From positions 806,001-870,000 of the forward strand of contig NC_089431.1 in assembly GCF_026210795.1 (NCBI RefSeq): 64,000 nucleotides of DNA, given 5' to 3'. Under the pieces are notes generated by a model. That model saw only the letters and a list, made by a program, of their open reading frames with translations, did not search any database and was not told where the DNA came from. Below are positions 34,901-44,779 of this stretch, in pieces. The first letter of the stretch is position 1; each line of letters starts with the position of its first letter. This DNA comes from Rhizophagus irregularis. Taxonomy: Eukaryota > Glomeromycota > Glomeromycetes > Glomerales > Glomeraceae. The translations under genes were made by a program, and so were the position numbers.

Positions 34901-35514
34901 TCATTCCAATCATTGCTCGTACATGTGATTGAATTATTTCTTAACTTGTCCAATTCTTGTTGAACATATGAATTGGTAATTCCAAATAAAGCTGCCCCGT
35001 CAAACTTGTTAAGAATATTAATAGACTTCCAAATTTCGTCAGGAGTAATTCCTTCGTTATGGTATTGATTAATATCGCCATCATAAACATCTAAATTACA
35101 ATTATCTTCTATAGATTGTACAAAAAGTGATTGTTTGCCCTTATATTTTATTATAAGTGTAGAAAGAAATCCTGGACCAGCACCGTAACAACCTTTATGA
35201 GATGAAATACCAATTTGACTAACCACAATTAAAATTCGATCTATACGAATAAAAATTGGAATAAATAAAATATCAGACAATAATTTATTAATAATTATTT
35301 CATCATCAAATCCCATAACAACCATTCCCGAATAATCTGTCTTATTCTTTCTAAAAACTTGTTTATACGTGTTGTTAATAGTTGCAGAAGCTGATTGTTG
35401 AATTCCAGAATCTTTGCCATTACAAAGACAACGAAAACTTGGCTTGTGTGTTTGTTTATTATCAAGAATTGTTATTGCAAAGTTCTCATCATTTAAACAG
35501 CAATTAATAGACAT
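31911..35514 (-). pseudogene. MULE-type DDE transposase of element E
   Basis: Exons on the minus strand: about 35514-34422, 34138-33719, 33633-32887, 32823-32454, then about 32423-32300 and 32248-31911. Splice sites are GT-AG. The DDE core lies in exon 3: a first Asp region DGALFVANYKMRIL, KRGWTLHTILMF, then IRIMSDNGAHYHS (second Asp) and FLEPGEAKTTIDSHHA (Glu). Cys pairs (CLTCNDYG, CISH, CSECDQF) precede it and suggest zinc binding. The last exon is Lys-rich (GWALKSNQKFGGKGKGKRM). Breaks: a one-base frameshift near 34650, in-frame TGA codons at 32794-32796 and 32704-32706, and a phase mismatch at the 32454/32423 junction. I know this protein type from Rhizophagus as a large transposon family; MULE assignment rests mostly on the TSD. 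Confidence 0.72.
34165..34410. repeat. Minisatellite inside an intron of the MULE transposase
   Basis: Repeats of GAAGAAGAAATTGGAGATTG and GTGACGAAGAAGAAATTGAAG with about 25-50-bp periodicity fill the intron between exons 1 and 2 (34421-34139). They create a spurious extension of the exon frame at 34200-34420. Confidence 0.75.
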
Positions 35515-35991
35515 AAATATTCGATAGGGTATTGCTTTAATGCAGATTTGATTAGACTTAACGCTAGTTTCGCTAGTTTGGTCAAATTTGTGTGGTTCCC
35601 ACCAATATCGTGCATGAATACCATAATGTAAGTCTTGTATAATATCTCCCTTGGCTAGAAGAGTTATTGTATACTGTTTTTTTTACTCATTAGAAAAATT
35701 TTAATATAAAAAACGGAACATTCCAAAAAACGGTTTTTTTATTAATACAAAGCCCGTAAAATTAATTATAGATTGCCGATCATTTTATCCTAATGAGTGA
35801 CGATTTATCCCTTAATAAAATAACATCAGTTTCAGCGTTTTTTCATTAAAAAACGTTTTTTTTGATTTATTTAATGAAATAACGTCGGGTTTGGCGTTTT
35901 TTCATTAAAAAAAGACATTTATTATTATTATTTTTATGAACAAACGTCGGATTCAAGTCAAAAAAAATGGGTTGGCATTAGAGCATTAGAG

Positions 35992-36290
35992 GTACGATCC
36001 GAGTTCTAAAAGACCATCCGGATTGAATTCGGATGCTCATTAGCACATCCGGATTCAATCCGGATCGTCAAACTAATCTTAATTCTGGCTGAAATTGTAA
36101 TTTTGGGCGGAATTGAAGTTTCAATAACAAGAGTTAGCTCTGTCTAAACTTTTAGTACTGGCCCAAGCTAACTATAATGCTGGTCAGAATTAAAAATCGG
36201 ATCAATCCGTCAAAAATAATCGGATATGAATATCCGATTTCAATTCGGATGAACGGATCAATCTGAATTGACCGGATTACGGATCGTAGT
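35992..36290. mobile_element. ~300-bp MITE nested near the right end of element E
   Basis: Left end TACGATCCGAGTTC and right end CGGATCGTA are inverted, and the interior near both ends is full of ATCCGGATT/AATCCGGAT palindromic motifs. No coding sequence. The target duplication is unclear (a GTAC-like edge). Confidence 0.55.
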
Positions 36291-36885
36291 ACTAGTTGGC
36301 ATTTTTTATATATAAAAAATGCCAAAACGTCTTTTATTGACCCAAAATATATCAGGTCAACGGGTCAGGTCAGGTACTCAACTTGTGACTAACCTGACCT
36401 GAGGTCAGGTCATTAAATTTGCTACCCGACCTGAATTTTTTGGGTCAACCCGCTGGGTCACCCGGGTTGACCTGACCCGTTCAGAGCTCTAATCTGCAAT
36501 AATAGTTAAAACTCTAGGATAAAACCAGGTATTTTCATTATTTATAAAAAGGTCTATACCATCTTTTAATAAAATAATTAGTTCTAGTAAATGATGTAAA
36601 GATTTATGAAAAATATCACGAACCAGATCTTTATTTGCAGCTTCTAAAATTGGTAAATATTCCAAAAGTTGCTTTGCATCCTGTTTATTACGATGCCATA
36701 TTGGGATATTGCCTAATGTAATATATATTGGATGCAATTGACTTTTTCCTAATGTATCTGTGGTTGTTGCATCTGAATATAAAATAATTGATAATAATTT
36801 GGAACCAGTAGGTAAGGATTCTTGCATAGTTTTCCACCATTTTCCAGTGTTTTGCTCACCGTAAATACTTTCTCCATTATACTAT

Positions 36886-37754
36886 CACAGGTCGAAAAGT
36901 GAAAAATCAGGCATCAATCACACAGGTCGAAATTAGTTAAATAGGGTATCAATAGGTTATCAATAGGTTATTAATCGGCTATCAATAGGCTATCCTATTG
37001 GTAGCCTATTGAACTTGCGCCATAATCCGTCACCAATCGGGCAGGCTCATTGATAACCTATTGATAACCTATTAATACCTTATTGATAACCAATTTGATA
37101 AAAATACCAATAGGATACTAATAGGTTATCAATAAGTTATTAATTGGCTAACAATCAGCCTGCCCGATTGGTGACGGATTATGGCGCAAGTTCAATAGGC
37201 TACCAATAAGGTAGCCTATTGATAGCTGATTGATAACCTATTGATAACCTATTGATAACCTATTGATACCCTATTTAACTAATTTCGACCTGTGTCAGTC
37301 ACCAATCGGTCACCAATCAGGTACCTGATTGGTGACTGATTGGTGCCTAATTGGCATTTTCGCCAAATACCGTTACCAATCAGGCAGTTTGCTAACTTTT
37401 GATCCAGTGATCAGAAAAGAATGAAATATAGCTCATTGGAATTGTCTCAGCAAGACAAATCTAATGGTAGTAAAATCGCACCTCTAGAATTAATAGTTAA
37501 TAAATAATTAAATAAAATATAAATGATACATTTTTATTTTTATATTTTACTTAATTTCTCATCAAGTATTAATCCTAGAAATGCGATTTTACTACCATTA
37601 GATTCGTCTTGTTGAGACGATTCCAATGAGCTATATTTCATTCTTTTCTGATTATTGGATCAAAAGTTAGCAAACTGCCTGATTGGTGACGGTATTTAGC
37701 GAAAATGCCAATCAGGCACCAATTGGTGCCTGATTTTTCACTTTTCGACCTGTG
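36886..37754. mobile_element. Foldback MITE D2 with TSD TAT, in an intron
   Basis: Termini CACAGGTCGAAAAGTGAAAA and inverse; flanking TAT at 36883-36885 and 37755-37757. Without the inner insertion it is about 490 bp and closely matches D1 (27569-28057). It lies 3-4 bp upstream of the 3' splice site of the element-2 transposase intron. Confidence 0.85.
36921..37294. mobile_element. Inner foldback MITE D3 with TSD TCA
   Basis: Starts CACAGGTCGAAATTAGTTAA and ends with its inverse; flanking TCA at 36918-36920 and 37295-37297. The 374 bp are almost entirely an inverted repeat built from GATAACCTATT-type units. It has the same first 11 bases as D1/D2 but a different interior, and it sits inside D2. 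Confidence 0.85.
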
Positions 37755-38514
37755 TATAAAATAATATAAATAAATTAAAATAAATATTATTTAAATTATT
37801 GGATTAAATAATATTTGGCATTTACCTCAAAGTTTTCGTAAGATAGCGCAAAATTTTGTGTTATGTCAGGAATAGCTAAAATATTTTTGATGCATTGTAT
37901 TACATTTTGATAATAAAGAAAATAATCTTTATCCTTATGTTTTGTTATGAGGACTTTACTAAATTCTAAATTAGAAAATTTCATGTTATTCATAAATGTT
38001 CGTCTTTATTCAATATTTTTTGGTAATGGTGATTCTGTAAAATTTGAATGTTTATTAAAAAATCGTATTATTTCATTACCACCTTTATTGTTTATTTTGT
38101 ATTTCGTTACTAATAACATTAGATCTTTATAAGCATCATTAGGAAATTCTGTGCAAGTTTTGGAATTAGGATTTTCAGATTCTTCAAAAATTTCAGGCTC
38201 TTCGGAAGAATCTAATATATTTTCAAAGTTATCTTCAAGGTTTATCACTGATATTGCACTTCCAATACTATCAAAGGACATGTTTTGTGCATCATTATCA
38301 TCATCCACCTAAAATTATAAGCTAAATGAGTTAGTATATCTGAGCTTTTTCTTAAAAGCTCCAAAAAGAATAATCTGGAATACATAATTACCTCAACTTT
38401 ATCATTTTCATATTCACTACTTTGATTACTTCTTGTATCCATTTCACTGTTATATTTTTCACTATCGTTATTTTCATCATCTTCTACTTCTACATTTTTT
38501 AAGCATTTCTAGGC

Positions 38515-39689
38515 GTGTTGAGTATATGCAAAGCATTGACTGAATATTCGCATACAAAGGGCATTTGAAACTCATGTTGCTAATTAATGCGTCAAATTTG
38601 ATGAAAGCATCGATTCACTATTCAATTTATATGAGATTTCGTATGCTAACAAAATTTTGAGTAGATACGACTACGCATTAACGAATGGCTGTAAGAATCC
38701 GGGTGGCTAATATGGCTTATTCAATTGGCTAATCATCCACAAATTTACGCATTAACGGGCTATAAGAATCTGGGTGGCTAATACAGCTTATTCAATCGGC
38801 TAATCATCTGAATTTCATCACTAATTTGGACAGATAACCAGCACAAATTTATGCGATAATCAGTTATAAGCGCTATCAATCTGATCAGCCAATTGGCTTT
38901 AGCAGTTTACTGGCTGCAACTTTTTTTTGCTATGCATAAAAGCCCCAATATGTGTAACATGTTATTTTTTTTATAAATGGGTGTTGATTAATACTTCGAT
39001 TGTACTATATGCTTTTACGAGAGTTTTTTTAAAATTCTCTCATGAAAGTGTTACAATTTTTTTTTCGTAATATCACAATGCAAAATTTTTGCATTAGTTC
39101 ATTCATTTTTCGTAATATTTCGCATTAGTTCATCCATTTTTCGCAATATTTTGCAAGTTTTTTTTCTTTTTTAGTATAGAATGATGGAAATGACGTTATG
39201 ACAGCTTGCCTCTTTTTTCTAAACCTCTGGTTTATGTATTCCCCCTTTTTCGTATTTTTAGTTCCTCATTTTCAAATTTCTGGTCCATGTTTTTCCCCTT
39301 TTTCTCATATATTCTCCTTTCGTATTTCTAGTTCCTCTTCAAATTTCTAGTAATATCTCTTTCTCCTTTTTGAGTTTAGTTTATATCTCCTTCCTCACAT
39401 ATTATCCCGATAGCTACAAAATGTGGCAAAAAATAAAATATTGATGATAATGAAAGAATCTCAAGACGTAATACTGAAAAGAGTAGTGAAGCTGAGAAAT
39501 GAATAAGATTATCAGACGATAACGTCGAAAGTATATATGACATGATATGTATTATATTCTTTATAAGAAATTATATAATATATAGTTAAATTATATTTTA
39601 TTGTTAAAGTTAATAAAAAAACAATAGAAAAACTATTAAGAACCAATTTGCAAATAATTTTTAAGCTTGAAGTTCTTATCACCGGATAA
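38515..39689. other. Spacer with a 71-bp tandem repeat; no gene
   Basis: Two units with AAGAATC(C/T)GGGTGGCTAAT occur at 38692 and 38763 (period 71 bp), surrounded by further GGCTAAT motifs. From 38930 on there are T-rich stretches with repeats of TTTCGTAATATT and CATTAGTTCATTCATTTTTCG. This is the intergenic region of the divergent transposase and accessory genes of element 2 and should contain their promoters; none is distinct. Confidence 0.5.
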
Positions 39690-40811
39690 AAAAATCTTGA
39701 AATTTGTCTCTCGGGCATAGAAAAAAAGCTCAACGATAATAACAAAAATAATAATAATACAATAGATCTGGAGTATGTAAAGGTAATAAAGATGAATATT
39801 ATTTAATGTAAACCTGAAATGCTAACTTTGTTTGATTAGGAGTTCGTTAAGAAGGTGTCAAAAATTTTATTTGAAAATTTTGTTTATCCTTCACAAGACG
39901 AATACAAACTCGCTACTGAAAAATATTTAAAAGACGAAAATCTGGAATTTATATGCCAGTTCAAAAAAAATCAATGGATTATTTTTTTGAAAAAAAATTG
40001 CCCCGACTGTAAGTTAAAGCAATTATGAATTTTATTAAATTTCATACTAACATTTTTTTTTAATAGTTAGTACAACAACATAAAAGCATACGAGGGACAT
40101 TCACATCTAGAGTTAAAGACGTTATGTATTCTGTTTTTGAAGAGACTGGGCATAAATTACCATCTATTAACACTCAGGCTAGTCCATCAAAGATTCAGGA
40201 ATGGAAGAGTAAGGCGGAAGTGAAAAGATGTTACAACAACCTATTTAAAAAGGTTAAAGATAGGCAACCTACGACATATATGTCGCTGATAATTGATAAG
40301 TTGTAAAAAGAAAATAAAAATCCCTCAAAAATACAAATAGCGTATGTGATTAGCATATGTGAAACGTACTTAAATCCTAATAATCAAAACATTCAAATGA
40401 GCGAAAGTATAATGAAGTCAAAGATAATCAACAACTTAGTAAGTTTTTAATTTACAATTTGCAAAATGTGAATTATTTGAATTACAGTTTATTTATTTAT
40501 TTATTGATTTTTAGCAAAAATTGGAAAATAGGGATAAATTTATACATTCAGACGACGATTCTCATGATGGTAATGATGTAGATGATGGTAGTGATGGAGC
40601 AGCTGATGATAGAGCAGGTGCGGCTGGCGATGGTGCGACTAACGATGGTAGGTTTAACGATGGTGCAGCTAACGATAGTGCAGCCAACGATAGTGTGGCC
40701 AACGATGGCATAGCTAACGATGATATACTTTCTATTGACTCTTATAACACGGAGGAGAAAGGTCAGTATGTAAATAGTTTATTAGAGAATTATGGGTTGC
40801 ATAGGAAATAA
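39690..40811 (+). pseudogene. Accessory gene of element 2
   Basis: Exons: from about 39690 (start unresolved) to 39782, 39840-40008, 40071-40440 and 40515-40811, all GT-AG and in phase. Exon 3 uses the second AG at 40070. The product has an N-terminal LATEKYLKDENLEF segment, a middle domain (RVKDVMYSVFEETGHKLP, IQEWKSKAEVKRCYNNLF, IAYVISICETYLNPNNQ) and a C-terminal Asp/Asn/Ala repeat (GAANDSAANDSVANDG). A TAA at 40304-40306 interrupts the middle domain. Function is unknown. Position and orientation match the accessory genes of elements 1 and 3, but I cannot align the middle domains, so it may be an unrelated protein in the same slot. Confidence 0.55.
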
Positions 40812-40884
40812 ATATTATTTTTTATATATATCACATATAATAGCATTTTTTTACTATAATAATATAGTTTTAATAAATAAAATG

Positions 40885-41096
40885 GTTATTAATTCTTAAC
40901 AACACAGGTATGACATAAATAAATCGTGGCTGAAATTTGTGTTCAATTTGTGTTCAATTTGTGTTGATAATTCTGGTAAAAATTTGTTAATTTTGGCCAA
41001 ATTTCATTAAATTTGTTAAATTTATGTTGAATTTATGTTAATTTATCACGAGAGGATGATATTTAGTAATTGTGCATATACAATTTCTATACGATA
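40885..41096. repeat. Right TIR of element 2
   Basis: Inverse counterpart of 28778-28990, with GAAATTTGTGTTCAATTTGT repeats and GGATGATATTTAGTAATTG at the outer side. The outer edge abuts the MITE at 41099. Confidence 0.7.
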
Positions 41097-41098
41097 TA

Positions 41099-41621
41099 CA
41101 CAGTGAAATTCGATAAACCGGATATTCGATAAACCGGATTTGGGCCTAAACCGGACTTTTTTGCTGGAACCAAATCATGTATATTAAAATAGGCTCGATA
41201 TACCGGAGTTTACTAGTAAAAGCTTGATATTTGCTATAACGGATCAATTTTCTAATCAGCTATAGTAAAAATGAATCGATAAACCGGATCACGTGACTGG
41301 GAACTAATAAAATTTAAGTAACGTGATGCGGTAAATCTTAAATTTGGCCAGAATTATAAAAATCTTAATTCCGGCTAAAGTTAAGTATTACTTATATATT
41401 CAATTAAAATATTTTATATTCATTTTCATGACCTCTATAACTTAAAACTAGATGAAAAAATCAAATTATAGTGTATATTAGTTTTATTAGCATTAAAATT
41501 TTTTAAAAATTCAATATAATAGATTTTCAATATATCGAAATTTTTTCGCTAAACCGGATATTCCGATAAACCGGATATTTTTAGTGGAACTGATAGATCC
41601 GGTTTATCGAAATTCACTGTG
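41099..41621. mobile_element. Complete pogo-like MITE with TA target duplication
   Basis: TIR CACAGTGAAATTCGATAAAC at the left and the inverse at the right (ATCGAAATTCACTGTG), flanked by TA on both sides (41097-41098, 41622-41623). The CAGTG start, TA target and CGATAAACCGGA subterminal repeats fit the Tc1/mariner-pogo group. No ORF. Half copies lie at 12642-12793 and 26069-26434. Confidence 0.82.
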
Positions 41622-41868
41622 TACATGATTTTTTAAAATACGGATTTCCATAATTTTATGATATCGTATTTTCTGGCTAATCAAAATTAGGCTGATCTTT
41701 GCATATAATTTAATTATTTAATCATGCACACATTTTTTGTCTTATTTATTTTTGTCTCTTATTTCTTTATTCTTTTATTCTTTTGTTCAATATTTTTAAT
41801 TTTTTTGTCTTTTCTTTCTATTATTTCTTTAATTATATACAATATATTTACATATATTTCATAATTTA

Positions 41869-42205
41869 TTGCTTTGCAAATATAGAAATATTTGTTTATT
41901 AATACTAATTATTTTCATTTTTTTTTACCTCTTTGTTACTTTGTATCATAATACTAACAATAATATCCATGTTTTCTTTATTCCTTTTTACTTGTACTTT
42001 AATGCTAACGATACTAACAATACTAACAACATATTTATTTTTTCCTTTCTCTTTATTTCTTTATTCTCTTGTTCAATTACTTTACAGGTATAGAAATATT
42101 TATTTATTAATACTAATTATTTTAATATTAACGCGTTTTTTTTACCTCTTTGTTACTTTATGTCGTAATACTAACAATACTATCTACGTTTCCTTTATTC
42201 CTTAG
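41869..42205. repeat. ~220-bp tandem duplication, AT-rich
   Basis: GTATAGAAATATTT, ACTAATTATTTT and TACCTCTTTGTTACTTT recur in the same order at about 41880-42000 and 42090-42200. The ORFs in it are Leu/Ile/Phe-rich artefacts. Region 41622-42389 has no gene; CCCCAGACCACCTA is repeated at 42271 and 42329. Confidence 0.6.
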
Positions 42206-42389
42206 TAAGACAATCTTGGGGGTTCTGGGACAGCGGTTATCACATAGGTCTAACCATAATTTAGTGTACCCCCAGACCACCTAGCCTTGTTTTCTGATAT
42301 GATAACACTATACCTGTTTTTCTATCCCCAGACCACCTAACCTTGATTCCTGATATGTTATTACTTGATAGCTAAAAAGAACCCCCCAA

Positions 42390-42635
42390 GTAAGGTTGCT
42401 TGCCGAAACCTAGGGGTTTAGGCAAGATGGCGTTTCGCCGAAAAGCGAAATTCTGCCGAAACTATATTAAAGTTATATTAAAAAACTGGCGAAACTTTGG
42501 AGAAAGGCGAAACTGCCGAAACTTATTATAAATGCCGAAACTGCCGAAACTCTGCCGAAACTATAATAAATCTATAGTAAAATTTTGACGAAACTAATCG
42601 TAGGATTTTGAAGAGGTTTAGACAAGCAACCTTAC
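42390..42635. mobile_element. 246-bp MITE with GTAAGGTTGCTTG TIRs
   Basis: Left end GTAAGGTTGCTTGCCGAAAC and right end GACAAGCAACCTTAC are inverted, with CCCCAA flanking both sides as a possible TSD. The interior is packed with GCCGAAACT and GGCGAAACT motifs. No coding sequence. Confidence 0.65.
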
Positions 42636-42884
42636 CCCCAAGCGTTGTAGATAAGATTAACATCATTTATTCCTAGGCATTATTACCACGCATGAATCCA
42701 TTCCAGGGTATCATAATTTTATGCTATATCAGATTGCCTTTATAAGTGCCAAAGGTATAAAGGACACGAAGTGTCTGTAATACCGATGGCACAATTCAGC
42801 AATCCATTGTGGCATACTATTTTTATGATACTCTAAAAGGGATTCATTCGATGATTTAAGCCATTCATGCTCTAACCAAAAATG

Positions 42885-43160
42885 TATAGCAGAAAGGCAA
42901 CTAGATATATTGTAAAGCTTTCCCTGCTATACGAAAAAATCTGGGACAGTGAAGTCTAACCAAAAATCTGACCCAGGTCTAACCAAAAATGTATAGCAGG
43001 AAGGCAACTAGATATGTTTTAAAGCTTTTCCTCCTATACGAAAAAATCTGGGACAGTGAAGTCTAACCAAAAATCCAACCCAGGTCTAACCAAAAAATGT
43101 ATAGCAGGAAGGTAACTAGACATATTGTAAAGCTTTTTCTGCAATACGAAAAAATCTGGG
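42885..43160. repeat. ~120-bp tandem repeat, continued at 44500-44650
   Basis: Units contain AGGTCTAACCAAAAATGTATAG, GGCAACTAGATATATTGTAA and CGAAAAAATCTGGGACA. Two and a half units lie left of element C copy 2, and one and a half right of it (44492-44640). The array was therefore continuous before that insertion. It lies upstream of the Polinton polymerase gene and could be its terminal region. Confidence 0.75.
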
Positions 43161-43167
43161 ACAACAG

Positions 43168-44491
43168 AGGACCCCGGAAAATACTTATATAGGTAAGGTC
43201 CCAAAAATATTTTTTATTAGTAGCTCTAAGCATAGGTTTTTACTATGATCACTAAGCATTGTTGATATCTAACCTTAAAAATTATATAAAAATAAGCAAA
43301 TCAATCTTCTAACCTAATTAAATTTTTATTATAACACATATAATTTATAAAATATATTTATTAATTTAATATATTTTATTAAATCCAATTTTAAATATGA
43401 TCAATACATTGTGAAGCTAAACTAAACATAATATACAAGTAGATTAACAATATTCAATTAATAAAGTTAATAAACAGTAAAAGAAAAATTCGAAATTAAT
43501 ACTATTACAAAAAATGTAAATTTCTCCATAAGTATTATACTTACACCCATAAAAATTAATATGTAAGTAGTTTCGACCTTGCTGAACAATTTTCAATTAA
43601 TTTAGAAAGTCGATTTCATTTGGCCAAAGTGGTGTAATTACGCTCTGAAGTTGTAAACGGAGAAATGAAAAATTCGGAAGTTAGTACCGTTATGAAAAAT
43701 GCACTTTTCTCCATAAGTATTATACCCACACTCATGAAAATTAATATATAAGTAGTTTCGACCTTGCTGAACAACTTTCAATTAATTTAGAAAGTCGATT
43801 TCATTTGACTGAAGTGGTGTAATTACGCTCTGAAGTTGTAGACGAAAAAGTGAAAAATTTAAAAGTTATTACCGTTATAAAAATATGCTTTTCTATATAA
43901 ATATCATACTTAGCCTTATGAGAATTAAAATACAAGTAGATTTAACTTGCTGAACAACCTTAAGCATAAAAGACAATTTGATATAACCAAAGTGGTGAGT
44001 AGTGAAATTATATATTAAAGTAAAACATATTTACAGTAATTTTATTTAACAAAATAAATAGTATCTTTTTAATTTTTATTAAACTCAGTGTATTATTTTT
44101 AATATAAAATTACTATATTATACATGTTGAAAGATAATTAATAAAACATTGAAAAAAAAAACTGAAATTTCATCAAAAAAAAATTTTGTTTATGTATTTA
44201 TATAAAATTGTGAAATGTAGTACAAAATCAACACTCACCGTTAGTGAAAATAAAATAAAAATTAATTATAAATTCAATATATAATATTTTAAAAAGTTCT
44301 ATAAATATGAAAAATAAGCAACTAAAAACTCTTAGTATTTTAAAATAATACCAAAAATATGCAATTTAATTATCTTACATAGTATAAAATTTTCTCAAAA
44401 TTAAGCATTATAAAATTCTTACATCATAAAATTTTTCTATGTTGGCTAAGCACCTTGGTACCTTACATATATAAGTATTTTCCGGGGTCCT
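43168..44491. mobile_element. 1.3-kb TIR element C, copy 2, with 8-bp TSD
   Basis: TIR AGGACCCCGGAAAATACTTA and inverse bound 1324 bp. The TSD GACAACAG is present at 43160-43167 and 44492-44499. An 8-bp TSD fits hAT or KDZ (Kyakuja-Dileera-Zisupton) superfamilies. No ORF. It aligns with 22620-23937 except that an internal 72-bp block (44057-44128) is inverted. Confidence 0.88.
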
Positions 44492-44779
44492 GACAACAGG
44501 TCTAACCAAAAGTCTAACCAAAAATCCGACCGAGGTCTAACCAAAAAATATACAGCAGGTAGTCAACTAGACATATTGTAAAGCTCCCCCTGCAATACGA
44601 AAAATCTGGGACAACAGGTCTAACCAAAAGTCTAACCAAAATTTAACCCTAATCATAAATTGCTCTGATTCTTTGTCGAAGCCTATTTTCATACCGATTT
44701 TGATAGTAATAAGATGGGAAACATTTTAGAATTTATTAATTGAAGAAAAAAATTTTTAGGTTATTAGTACACAACCAGT

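Larger units (their letters stand above)
30872..36490. mobile_element. MULE-like element E inserted in the element-2 transposase
   Basis: TIRs AGAGCTCTGAATGGGTCAGG (left) and the inverse of AGAGCTCTGAACGGGTCAGG (right) bound 5619 bp. The 10-bp TSD AATCTGCAAT is present at 30862-30871 and 36491-36500. TSD length and the single large multi-exon transposase fit a Mutator-like element. Subterminal regions on both sides hold repeats of GTCGGGTT..GGC and TTTTTTCATTAAAAAACG type (about 31180-31500 and 35815-35930). Removing the element and one TSD joins the two transposase parts in frame. Confidence 0.85.
36491..38514 (-). pseudogene. Element-2 transposase, N-terminal half
   Basis: Exons on the minus strand: about 38514-38393 (acidic, KCLKNVEVEDDENN, ending NDKVE), about 38310-37823 (VDDDNDAQNMSF to NFALSYENFE) with an in-frame TAA near 38006, and about 36882-36491 (YNGESIYGEQNTGKWW, PTGSKLLSIILYSDATTTD, TLGKSQLHPIYITLGNIP, YLPILEAANKDL). 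These are diagnostic for Plavaka transposases of this lineage. The intron between the last two exons has been enlarged by MITEs (36886-37754). The true N-terminus, usually a Cys-rich segment, is missing beyond 38514. The protein continues at 30850 across the MULE. Confidence 0.78.
28778..41096. mobile_element. Element 2: Plavaka-like transposon with long TIRs, interrupted
   Basis: The segment 28778-28990 is matched in inverse orientation by about 40885-41096, giving TIRs of about 215 bp. They share GCAATTACTAAATATCATCC, GGCCAAA(A/T)TT and repeated CACAAATT(C/G)AACA motifs, ending at the TCGTGACTGAAATTTGTG block. Between them lie a minus-strand transposase (29103-38514) and a divergent accessory gene (about 39690-40811). 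A MULE-like element (30872-36490) and nested MITEs (36886-37754) were inserted later. The pogo-like MITE at 41099 sits at the right TIR edge. Exact outer ends are uncertain by some tens of bases. Confidence 0.65.
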
